Shown here in pieces: positions 29,001 through 41,900 of a DNA stretch of 64,000 nucleotides (positions are counted from its first letter, which is position 1; each line of letters begins with the position of its first letter). The position numbers and the translations under genes are program-made. Below the pieces are notes generated by a model. That model had not been told where the DNA came from, made no database searches, and saw only the letters and a list, made by a program, of their open reading frames with translations. The stretch lies in NCBI GenBank assembly GCA_905116865.2, contig CAJHNH020008013.1, positions 137,690 to 201,689 on the forward strand. The letters run 5' to 3'. This stretch comes from Candidula unifasciata. Its lineage: Eukaryota > Mollusca > Gastropoda > Stylommatophora > Geomitridae.

Positions 29001-32000
29001 TCATCCCCCTGTGGGTTACAGGGTCCCATTGTGGGGAAAGCAACAATAGACCCAACCCCCCCCCCCCCCCCTTACAAGCATTTCATAAGAGTAGACTAAT
29101 TGTGAGCTTCCTTCAAAGTTTGAATGCATCTGCCTGAGAAGCAAGCAATCAGCAGTCTATATACAAATAAATCAGATCTTTAAAACTGATGGGCATGCAA
29201 TGCCCAGGTTGTTGAACAAGGCTCAAGTCCAGAGATAGATAAAGATCCAGAACTTTCCGTCAGAGTTTACAACCAGTGAACATGAAGAAGAAGAAAATAT
29301 TTTATTTTGGTCCTCTTATTATCCATGCTTTATGGCATTGGGCATTGGTTATGATGTCTTTCCCAAGACTGTTGGGTCTCTAGCCTGCTGAGACAAGAGT
29401 GGGGACAAAAAATAGGAGCTTCTTAAATTTGTGCACTGCCAATCATTTCTCATGCAGATGTTCTTCTATGTCACAATGCCAAACATCCTTCCTTTTTCAG
29501 AGCGTATCTCGTGGAAAACGGTCCTTTACTTTTTTTTTCTTTTCATTTCTATGTTTCCATTCTCTTTTACCAAAGATTTCTGCAAAAGAATAATTCCTAA
29601 TTCTTTTAAACTGTTGACAGCAGACTTTAGTTAAATGTTGCATGATACTTATTTGATTCTATAAATGAAAAACTATTCATTAATTTCTGTATCCCTGAGA
29701 TATCCAACATTATATTGATTTCTGCAATTATAAGATGTTACATATCTCTTGAATTTCAACTTAATATTGCTCATCAACAGATAATGATACTTAAATATAT
29801 CTGCTATGGAGTCATACACCTATTTGGGCAGTAATGTAGATGATGTTGGGGGAACTGATAGAGATATTAAAATACGAATACACAAAGCAAGAGGGGCTTC
29901 TATAAGCACTGTGGAATTTGTGGAGATCAAAAGAAATTAAAACTATTACTAAACTAAAAAAAATGTCAATTCTAATGTCAATTCAGTTCTGTTTTATGGA
30001 GCAGAAACGTGGAGAACAACTTAGGCAATTACAAATAAACTACAAACATTCATTAACTGGTGCCTATGCAGAATATAGGGAATTAAATGTATGATAGAAT
30101 CACTAATATAAAGCTTTGGGAGAGAACAAAACAAGTTCCAGTGGACCAAGACATGAAGAAGAGACGCTGCCATTGGATAGGACACACGTTGAGAAGACCT
30201 GAGAACAATGTAATTGGAATTTCTTTGCACTGGAACCCACAAGGGCATAGAAATAAAGGAAGGCCAAAAATCACATGGAGAAGGAAGCTAGAGAGTGAAG
30301 TTAAAAAAGATAGGGAGGACATGGGGAGCGCTGCATGCGATAGCGAAAGATAGAAGGACTTAGCGTAAGTTTGTGGAGGGCCTTTGCTCTATTGGGGGTT
30401 AGAAAGGCAGAAGAAGAAGAAGAAATACATCTGCACCTCTAAAAGATCTAACACGATACAGAGACTAACTTGTTCTTTTACTTACACAAATGTGATCAGT
30501 TGGATTTCTTGTTTTATGATCTGATGATACCCATGTTGCCTTGTGTATTCTTTTATGTGGGAAGACACTTTTGCCTTTATGTTATTGTTTTCCTGCACAG
30601 CAATTGGTGAATAATTCACCATTTTCATTCATTACCCCTAGTCCATGTGTTCGGATGATCTCTTTTATAATCTGTGTTACTGCATCCTCTCTTGATGTTC
30701 AGGTCAACCATCAACATTTTTATATTGTCATTTCTCAGATTACTTAAAATATTTTGAAGCTGCAAAAAACTTTTCTTATTTTATTGATTTATTCTTATTG
30801 TTTGTTGGTGCATAGCACCTTATTACAGAAATGTTCACTTTCCTTTTTTATGGTTCTAAATGATGGAATTAGTACTCATTCACTTTCTATTTTTATGGTT
30901 CTAAATGATGTAATTAATGCTCACTGCTACCTGTTCTGTTAGCGTTTACTCTGGCTCTTTTGATACTGTTAAGAGCGGCCCCTTGACTAGGGGAAAGGGG
31001 ATGGGGGAATATTCCTCTATAATACCTGAAAATAAAACAGTGTTGCCCATATTTGGAATATCTTCCCAACCCTAGCTCATTTGTTTTTCACGTAATCCTT
31101 AAATGTAAATCCTTTAATATTTTTTGGACCACTTCTGTTGTCCTTGCAGTTCTACAGTTCTTGACATTCCATTTGCCAATTCTGGACTATTTTGGCATGA
31201 CACACTGTTATAATGTTAATGGAAAGTAGACACTTGTGAAAGTTTTATAGTTTAAGAGTCTAATATATATGAAGCTGTGTACATTATAAACTTTACCTTT
31301 TTTTTTTGTGTGTGTGTGTGTGGCTAGAATCAGTTGCACCTGGCAAAACCAATCTTACTTCAGGGCATTGAGCTGTCGCAACAAGCACCCTATTGGCATT
31401 GTCGCCTTTTGTTCCAGCTTGCGGTAAGATATTCCCTAATTATGATTTGAAATTATTTGAATCCTTCAAGAGTTGTCTGGATCAAATAATTACCCTGAGA
31501 CTTATTCTAGAAGAACACTTTGAGAAGCAACAACCGCTCATCGTGAATTTTATTGATTTCAAGAAGGCCTTTGGCAGCTTACATAGAATTTCAGTGTGGG
31601 ATATTTTGGAGTGCTGAAGGATACCAGCCAAAATAATGAGTTTTATTAGAAATTTAAATGATGGTTTAGAATGTGCAGTGCACACTGAAAATGGTCTAAG
31701 TGACTGGATTTGGGTGGAAACTAGAGTGAAACAAGACTGCATTATCTCCCATGTTGTTTGAAGAAGCCAGTTATTGGGTACTGAACAAATATTGCTAAGG
31801 CAGTACTGACATTGATTGGGTAGATCTGGATTTCATAGATGATATTGTTCTGTTGTTGACAATGGTCCTGAAATCACATGCTGTCATTGTAAAGGACTTT
31901 TCTTAACGTGGGCGGTTCTTGCTGGTTACACTCGCCATCGCCATGGGCTGTGAGTCTCATGCCTCCTTATAGTACAAAATAACACTATCGTCTGGAAAGA

Positions 32001-32808
32001 CGGAAAGTTGCCAATCAATCAATCAATGTTCTGTTAAGTAAAAATAACAAAGACATGCACACACAAAAAAAGACGATTTGTCCTCTACAGCAGGAAAAAA
32101 TAGGACTAAAAATCATTTATGAGAAAACAAATTTATGAAAGACACCAATAATGGATCATGTAGATGTCATGCTAGAGAAGAAATCAATAAAAGTAACAGA
32201 CCTTTTCACCTATTTGGTTAGCACATTTTGACTCTCAAGGCGATGTAACGAAGGAAAGTATGATACTCACTGGCAAAGCAGCAACAGTCTTTAAAAGCCT
32301 GTACAAATATGGAGCTCCAAACTGTACGGCTTTATGACCAAACTATGAGTCTTCAATTTCTAATGTTATTTCACTTCTAACATATACCAGCGAAAAGTTG
32401 GAGAACCACTAAAGATATGGAACTAAATGCATTTAAAAATGAATGTCTAAGAAAAATCATGAACATAAAATGGTATTAATGTTTTAAAAAGTGATGAGAT
32501 CAGAGAAATGTCTGGACAAATACCTGTATCGACTGCAAGAAGACAAAGAAGGTGGAAATAAAATGGGCACACTCTGATATGAAATGAGCAAAGAATTACA
32601 AAACAAGCACTTAAATGGGAAACATTAAGAAGAACATTATTACAAGAGGCTAAACATACTGGGCTGAACTCCATGTCAGAAATTGAGTTACATGCAGTAG
32701 AGTGGAGTGAATGAATCCAATATGAGCCCTGTTTGACGTTTAATGGCACGCAGAGGATGATGATGATGATGATATATATATACACACACAAATGCATATA
32801 CACACACA

Positions 32809-32858
<50 letters not shown>

Positions 32859-32935
32859 CACACACACACACATAGATATATACACACATACACACACAAA
32901 TGCATATACACACAAATGCATATACACACATACAT

Positions 32936-32978
<43 letters not shown>

Positions 32979-35900
32979 TATAGATATATACACACATACA
33001 CACAAATTCATACACACACACATATATATTATTCAACATCATAGCTTTCTGAGATTCTTTCATATAATTTATACAGTTCAAAAGTATGTTTGCTTCACAA
33101 ATTCAAGAAAAGTCTTGACAGAGTACCTGCAGAATTATTTGCATGTCTTCCAGGAGTAGATATAGATGCAAAAGACTCATTACTAACTTCTACAGGGAAG
33201 TGAAGGAGCAACCATGCACAAAAACATGATTTAATAATTCTTCATTGTCTGTTGTCGTCTCAATGATGCCAGGCTGTAGCCCAGTGTTATGGTTTTCTGT
33301 ATTTATCTTGCACTTCTCGAGTGGCTTGGGTGAGGGATTTGTTCATTTTCTTTACAGGTTTCAGCCGCACCGTTTATTCACCTCTTTCTTGGTCTTTCCC
33401 TCACCTTCCTCTCAAATGTTCTGCTGTGAAAAGTCTCATATGTAGTTTGCGTCTGGCTGCATTCTCACTAGGTGGCTGAATTATTTCATTTTTTGTCTGT
33501 CAGTATAATCTAGACATGGTTTTATTCCAAATGTGTCTCTAATACTGGTATTTGTCAACCCTGCCCTTCTTGCATGACCTTACAGAGACATCACATGTAG
33601 TTATTTTCTGTTCTGGTACCTTATTTATTTTCAATTTTTTGCACTGAGGACATAAAGTAGGGATGAAGATGCTATTAATTATTTGCTGCTTTGCCAGAAG
33701 GGAGACATTTGGTTGGGGCTAACTGGTAGGTGACATTTGACTTCTGTACTCTGGTTTCTGTCTCTGTGTCGAGTCTGCCAATCTCCGTAAATATTCTTCA
33801 CACAATTTTTTTTTTACAACAGATCAACATCATGGCACATGGGTGTAACCCATAAGTGCTCTGTTCTTCTTCTAACTCAAGTCTGAGTCCGAAGAAGCTT
33901 AGCACAGTGCACAGGCTCTGTAGCACCAGCAAGGATCCTAAAATACTTTGAGTTGATTTTTAACTCCAAATTTTTCCCGGGCAGTGCGTTAGGCTACTCT
34001 TTCAAACTTGCCAAGGGATTTTTTTTATGTGCACAACAATGCACACAGGCGTCTGATCTCACTACCCAGATACCAGGGGGAAGTCCAAGTCTAGAAGCGG
34101 ACACCATGCTCGAGATCAAGCAGCCCTCTTTCCTAAATATTTGAATTCTTGTGCTTATTTGATTGAAGTACCGTTAACATGAATGTTTAGAGAAAAATGT
34201 TAGCAAACTATGCTTGCAGAAACAACAAAAATTGATAAAGGTCAGTAGGGAAAGGGTAATTACAGTAGTTGGCAGATAATGCACTAGGGATGCGACATCA
34301 AGTCAATGATAGCACTTGTGATATATGTTGTTTTGGTCGAGGTAGGGAGGGGGTAGACAGAATTCATCCTAAACCATTTGTCTGTAGCATAGGTTGAATA
34401 ACAAACACAACAACTGTTATAAATATATTTTAACCGCAACGCTGTGTCTAGATGACAACACAAATTTAAGAAAGAGATTTGAGTTGTTAGTTGGTTCCGT
34501 TGTGTTACATGTCATCATCATCATCATGTGCCGAGCCATCTGGCGTAGGTGCTCATCCCTCCATGCCATCATTTCAGCCCATCCAGCATCATCTCTCTTG
34601 GTCTGCTTCTACCTCCTTTTCCACTGATCTAGCCAATTGTCATGATGTTCACCAATGTCTCCTTCTCCTTATATGGCCAATGGATAGTGTTTGTCTCTTT
34701 CTTATTATTCTACTTTCATTAACTTCTTTCAAGCAATTGTTGTTAGTTACTCTGGCTGTCCAAGGTATTTGTAACATTGTCTCAAAAACCACATCTCTGT
34801 TCTTTCCAAATTCTTCTTAATTTGTTCACTGACATTCCAAGATTCGCTGCCATACAGCAGAACAGGTTCTATGTAACATTTTAGCATCCTCTTTCTGATA
34901 TTAAATGAGAGCGATTTATTGTGTAAAATATTTTTCATTTTTTGAAATGCAGCTTTCGCTTGACCTATCCTGCTTTCAATCTCTGTCACACATTTTCCAT
35001 CTGATGATATGATTGTTCCCAGATAATTGAATTTATCGATTAGGGTAAGTCTTTTCCCTTCAGTTGAGATCTCACAACGTGGAGTTATTTTCTTCTTTGA
35101 TATAACCATTACTTCCTTTTTCTTAACATTCAATGAAAGTCCTTTCTTGGTACTCTCCATCCCCACAATATCCAGCAGTTGTTGTAAATCAGTTGCAGTT
35201 ACATGTGTTACACACAAAATAAACAGAGGAGGAACCTTGAGGCCATTAAAACATTTGATAAAAAATAAACAAACAGACAGTGTGTTGATCGGCACTCGTA
35301 GAGAGAAGTACAAAGATAAAAGGGCACATAGACAACATAAAAATTAAAAGCTATAGTTACCGTTCCGGGAATCAAACATGTCATCTAAAAAAATATATAA
35401 ATTTTAATTAATCTAATTAAAACAAATCTAATGATGTGCAGAGTGGGAACATGATTTACTGGTCCTAGAAACTGCACTGTGGCCAGCAGTACAAATGTTA
35501 ACCTAGATACTTTTTTTTTTTTTTCAGCAACTACATTCTGCAGAGAAAGATTGGGTGTCTGCGATGAATGTGATGGGAGTAGGGACAGACTATGCACTGT
35601 CTGTAAGATCTGAGTACACACGTCTCCTTTTTATGCTGAGCAGAGGAATGGTAAGAGATTATTGTATGAGGTTCATTTATGTACTCGCGGACCTGAAGCC
35701 ATGGGTTCAAATCCTCATGAAGCCGGATTTTTTTCAACTGCGACCTTGGTTCCCAAGTTGACTGTATGAAATGGGTACCAGGTGAAGTCCTGGGAAGCCC
35801 ATTGCGGGCTGATTGGTCTATAAAATATGAGCCTTAACTTCATATGCCGGATGTGCCACTATGTTGTAAAGGGACCTTTCATTAATACTGTATGCTTCAC

Positions 35901-38900
35901 CTATATGCTCGTCTTGATATGATCGAAAAGTATCAAACCGAATGAAAAATAGATCAGTGAGCTTCACAGTATAACAAACACGCATGAAACTTGAACGTTG
36001 CGGCTATATAGCCTTCATCAGCACAAACATAAATCAAACAAAACCACAAGAATAAACGAAATCACTTAACTGAGGTATCTCGAAGCAGCCATGTTCATGT
36101 CTTGCCAGTGGAAAGAAGAGACCTGGTTTTTGGTATAAGCAAGAGACAGTGTCCACAACTGAAAAATCTCAATACTAGACCAGCAAGTAATCATTTTAAA
36201 AGGTTATGAAGGTTAGAGGTGTTTCAAGACTAAATCTCATTAAAAACTATTGGGGGGGGGGGGGGCGCAGCAACATTATGTTACCTGTGTCAGGTGTGGA
36301 CTATTGTACAGATAATCAGTAATAAAACTAATAATCACAGATGTGAGTTGTCTCAAAAGAAAGCCAGAGTTAAAAGGCAGATACGAGTGAAGAAACTAGA
36401 AGACTAGAGCTAAAATAATTGTATAAGTCACAGAACAGCAAGGAAAATGAACGAACTGTCTGTCAAGAATGTTCTTGCTACAGAAAGTCACTTGATATAA
36501 AATGAGCATAGAGCAAAGAGAAAGGCCATACAGAAGTTTAAAAAAAAAACAGCATAAAGAAGAACCTGAGAACTTACACAGTGCATTAGATAGAGCTATA
36601 TGGGTCATGCATGGGCCTCCATTGGGGGGGGGGGGGGGGAATAGATCACTGCTTCCCTATAAGCATGTTATAAGAGTCAACTAACTAATTAGGGATGTTT
36701 CTTTCAAAGTCGGAGTTCATCTGTCTGAGAGGCAAGTAATCTGGCAGTCTGCATAAAACTAGCCAGATCTGTAAAATGCATGTGCACACAAAACTAATGT
36801 TCTAGAATGAAAGTTCAGAAGCTGGAAGAACAACTAGAACTTTCAAGAAAAAGATAATAGTTATTTTAAGAGATGTTGCACTCCAGAATATATACCAAAT
36901 CTTAGAGGTCCTACCCATAATGCAAACCTAAATGGAATGAGCAGGAAACGAGCATGCAGATAAAATGGCTGGTTTTGCACCACTAGATGGTGAATTAATG
37001 TATGGCAAACGAGTGAGTGAACAATGCAGAGGCACAAATAGATCTGAGGAGAATGGCGCTGCGAGGAGTTACCAGGGGATCTGACTGATGCTCAACACTA
37101 ATGGGAAAAGGCGAGACGGATGTACAATCAGATAGTTACTTGTATCATTGAAATTGGAACTCTTCGCTTGCTGCTGAAGATAGAGGCGGAGCGCTTATGG
37201 GAGTGTCCAGAGTGCTATGATATTGATTCCTAATTCAAAATTTAACCTAAATGGAGCTTAAAAATTATGTTTATGTATGCAGAATAAAATAATTCCAACA
37301 ACAGTGACAAGTGTGAGGTATTAAAAATCATGTATGGAATCATCGTGGATCACTAGGAGTTTGTTGGAAAACAGATATGGAGTAGTTATTGTGAGACCAT
37401 GGACTGCACTTGAAAATGAGTCACACAATAAACTACTTACATGACTCACGGGAGAGCTTATTATATTGTTTCTATATCTTCAAGCATAGAAAAAGCAAGG
37501 CAGTTGTTTCAACATTTCTTGAATTTAAAAACAGAAAAACAAATCCTTGTTTAACACATACAAGAAAGCAGAGACATTTGATTTCAGTTGCATTTTTCCA
37601 CACATAAATACATTTCCATTTTTCTCTGCTCATCCTCAGATTGGTCTCATAAGCAAAAACATTCCAAGTGTGCACGATGCCATGACTCAAGCTGGACATC
37701 TTATTGAAACTTTTTCGGGTAATCCACTTCATAAAGAATACCTGAAAGTATTTTTCCTTGTTCTTCAAGTTTGCCATTATCTTATGGCTGGACAGGTAAG
37801 TGGAGTCTGATGGTTACATTTAACGGTTTTAGTTAAATGTTTACACAGCCAGCTCCAGATATAAGGCCGTACAGCTCAAACGGGAATTCCCATTTTTGTG
37901 AGGCTGGCATAGCCGGTCGGGGTAACAATTGTTATTGAGTAAATTATACACAAATTGAACTACAGTTTAATTAATTTGCAACCTGTGTTATTAAAAAAAG
38001 TGATCATATTGAAGATAAAAATTTTCTTAAATAAATTGGCCCATTTATTTGTCTTCGAATAAATTATTCATTTATTAAACTGTAGTTATCTACTCGATAA
38101 CACTTGCTACCACCGACCGGCCACGCCATATTAAAAAAAAAAACGGAATTCCCGTTTAAGCTCTATTGCCTTATGTCTAGAGCTGGCTGTGAATTTTTAC
38201 ATGACATTATGTTATAGTAAATAAATTTGATTTTTTTTTACCCACTGTGCACTATAATGGCATGTTATGCAATCCGTCAACGTTTATACATGGCTACCAC
38301 AATGGACCCCCTGCGGTCTTAACTTTGAACGCTCACGAGTAGGTTAAAATTGCAACTTTTGCAAAAAATGTAGTTGCAGCCATTAGTCCATTCATTTCTC
38401 TATTGTTCTTTAAGAGGAAAAACTTGGTAGTGCTTAAAGCAAATTTTCCACAAATATTTTAATGAGATTCCTTGTCGATGGAGCATAAACAAATTTGTCG
38501 CTAATGGTGGTTGATAGTTAGGGCCTGCATGGTGGAAGAGATTAGGGAATATTGTCTTCATTGTTTGAAATCAGTAAGTGAAGGTGAAGATATTTCTGAT
38601 CAGTTTTACGACTGTTGCCATCAGAAACATAAAAACTGGAAGACAGTGTTTTGCTTGTGGCAGTCAGAGGTAGGTGTGTTATCTTACATTAGATCGGGTA
38701 AACTGTTTCATGTATGTGCTTCAGGTGTGTATTATTAGGTACGTCTGTTAGTGTCGATTGTATCCATTACAGCTTTGTGGCTTAGAGTTTAGCAAAAATC
38801 GTTTGACAATACAATCCTCGTCGTTTACCAGGATGCATTTTCCGCTATGGGCATTTTGGGAAAAGATAGTTTTTATGGCTTTTTGGAATTTTACAGTTCA

Positions 38901-41900
38901 GTTATTCTGGATCAGACGTTCTTGTTGGTAAACTGTTTCATGTGTCTGCTTTAGATTTGTATTCTTATATGCGTCTCTTAATGTAGACGGTGTCCATAAG
39001 GGATCTGTGGCTTAGAGCTCGGCGAAAGTTGTTTTGCAATGCAATCTTTGACATTTACCAGGATGTGTTTTCTGCTATGTGCGTTTTGGGAAAAGACTGT
39101 TTTAAAGTTTGACAGTTGTCATTCTGTATCAGCAGACAGCCTGAGAATTTGAAAAATTTTTATTTCACTGTTAGGCAGAGCTTTCATCCAAGATTATTTC
39201 AACAACAGCAAAAAATAAAAACAATTAGTTCTATTGGTGTCAGAAAATCTTTCGGTTGCCGTTTTTCTACCACTATATAGCCACTGGAAAGACGGAAAGG
39301 TGCCAATCTGGATGATTGTGATGTACAACAAGATTATGCAGGTTTTTTTATTCCTGAAATTTGTTTTCCATTCAGTTTGGTGCAAAAAAAATATTATAAA
39401 TTTATGCCAAATGGTTGTTAAGCTATGGCATTTTTAGTACACACTAAAATGATAGGTATCTGGGAATGTGCAAGGGTTGATGGGAGTGGTAGTCAGTGGA
39501 TTAAAAGAATTTTTGTTATTTCTCAGTAAAAGACAGTTTTTAATTGAAAATGACTGTTAGTCATTATCATTCACCATGCTAAAAAGAGTATGCAGTAAAA
39601 GTGCTGCTTCCTCTTATGCATTTGCCCTTAACCCTGTCGCACAAGAAGACTAATTTTAGTCGCTTCCTGTTATGGCACAGTCCCATAAACATATTGCCAT
39701 TTTTGCAGTGACCTGTTCTCAAAATTTTTATAGGTTCCAGGGAATGTATTACATTTACTCCTTCACTGTGTTCATGTTTATTGATTACCCCTTCATGTTT
39801 CTTTATATATTTTGTAATTTTGTAAAATTTTAAATCATTAGTGACCTGTGTTAAATGGCTGTTTGTTTTTAAGGAATTTTCCCCTGAGAACTCCCACTGG
39901 TTCGTTACCCATCTTTCTAGCATTCGCGGGGTGAATGGCTTAATAACATGTTGTGTTATGGTTTACAGCTAAGCCAGATGTGTACATGTCAGAATTCTAT
40001 TCAGCAAACCCCTTATGCCACCATTTGCAACATGCTTTTTACGGGCTTGAGTTGTCTCCCTCCCCCTACCCAAATGGGACCCCTGAATTTGCACATTGAT
40101 AGTCATGGTTTAGTCACCAATCACATTAATTTGACAGTAATAGAAAGAAATCATAAATTTATTGCAAAACAAACAGAAAAAGACATTGAAGGGCATTTGA
40201 ATTTTCATGTATGATTGATGTAATTTTTTATTGACTACTTTCCCTTGGAATATTCCCTGCAGGTGAAAAGTGTAAAACCAGTACTGAAACAACTGCAGCA
40301 GAGCATACAGACCATAGCTCATAACCATTCAGATGATGGTAAAGGAAATGTTTGTCATTAAATGATAACTGTACTAAATGATACAACAATTATTATCGCT
40401 TATCAGTTTTACTTTATTATCCCTCACACTTTCCGATAACATTTCTGATTCTGTGTACACTTTGCGCTGACTTAGTTTTTTAATGATTTGTTTATTTATG
40501 TACTTTTATTTTTATTTCTGTTTTCATTTATTCCCCTTTTCCTTATCCTTTATTTGAATTTCGTATTGCAGTAGCACTGCCTGCCCCCCCCCCCCCCCTC
40601 CTTTTTGGGGGGGTTGCGTTTCTTTTAAATATCTGTACATATATGACTTTCTTGTTCATTGTTGAGGTTTAGATTTTCTGTTGTTTTATTCATTTATTAA
40701 AAACTGTTCAAATCGTTAAGCTGTGTCTTTCTTTTCCCCTCGTTCAGCTTCCTAGTCATAGTTTGCATTGTGAGAATTTATTTTAAGAAAGGGTTTTTGT
40801 ATTGTGTAAATTTATTTTTAAACCTTAAGCAGCTTTGATAAAGTATGTTTTATTTTCCACAGAGCCAGTGGTATCCAATGCAGCAGAAATGTTTCAGTGG
40901 TTGCCAAAAGAACACATGTGCATCTTGGTTTACCTGGTAAGTTAATTCTTATAGTTAATATTGCTTTTTGGAACGCACAGCAACAGACTTTATATTACCC
41001 ATGTATTTTGTGTGGTCTGCCTTTATTACCTATTGGAGAATACAATAATGTGAACTTCTTTCTTTGTGCATAACTAATATTGATAGAATTACTTTTTTTA
41101 TAAGTAATATCAAGCTGATCCATTTTTCACTTATGGCACAGAATTGCTATGTTAGTGAGGGAATGTTTTGCTAACTGGACCGAAGTTTGAAGGTATTTAA
41201 ACACAGAACATTATTAACTTACTAAAGGCAGCATATAAAGTAATGAAATGTTAAGTTCTCATTGAGGGACAACTTACAGATACATTTGAAATCCGAACAG
41301 ATGTTGTACAGGGATGATTGCTTCTGTCACCTCTGTTATTTTTGCTGGCGATAGACTTGATTGTGGTGACATCTACCACTGAAAATCAAATTTCTAGACC
41401 CCTGCAGCTGCCAGATCGCTGGTAGTTGGGATCAATCCCGGTACCCTGGAAAAAATAAACACCAAACAGACTAGTATGAAACTTGAAATATTTAGCTCTA
41501 ATATCAGATCACTTCTGTGGAGCTGAAATATGGAGAGCAGCTACTACTACTACTACTAATAAACTACATGCATTTATTTACTGGTGACAATGCAGAAAAG
41601 AGGAAATTAAATTGTATGATAGAATGATTATTATGGAGTTTGAGGAGAGACGTAAAAAAATTCCAGTGAATCAGGAAGTGAGGAAAAGACACTGGCATTG
41701 AGAAAACCTGTGAACAGTAAAGCTAGAATGCATTTGCATTAGAACCCCCATGTTAAAAAGAATAAAGGCAGACCACCAAAAAAAAAAAATATAGAAGGGG
41801 ACTAGAGAGTGAAATTAAAAAGTAAGAGAACATAAGCTGATGTGTATTCAGCAGCAAAAAAAAAAAAGGAAGACGGCATGAGTTGGTTAGAGGTCTATAC

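Noticed and set aside
32447..33081. Long open frames on both strands (up to 184 codons, Val/Cys/Tyr or Thr/His rich)
   Set aside because: They are translations of the CA/TA microsatellite; no start context or family.
39628..39943. Second piggyBac MITE between TTAA sites, starting CCCTGTCGCAC
   Set aside because: The right end (inverse GCCATTCACCCC) matches the left poorly (about 5 of 11), so TTAA flanks may be chance.
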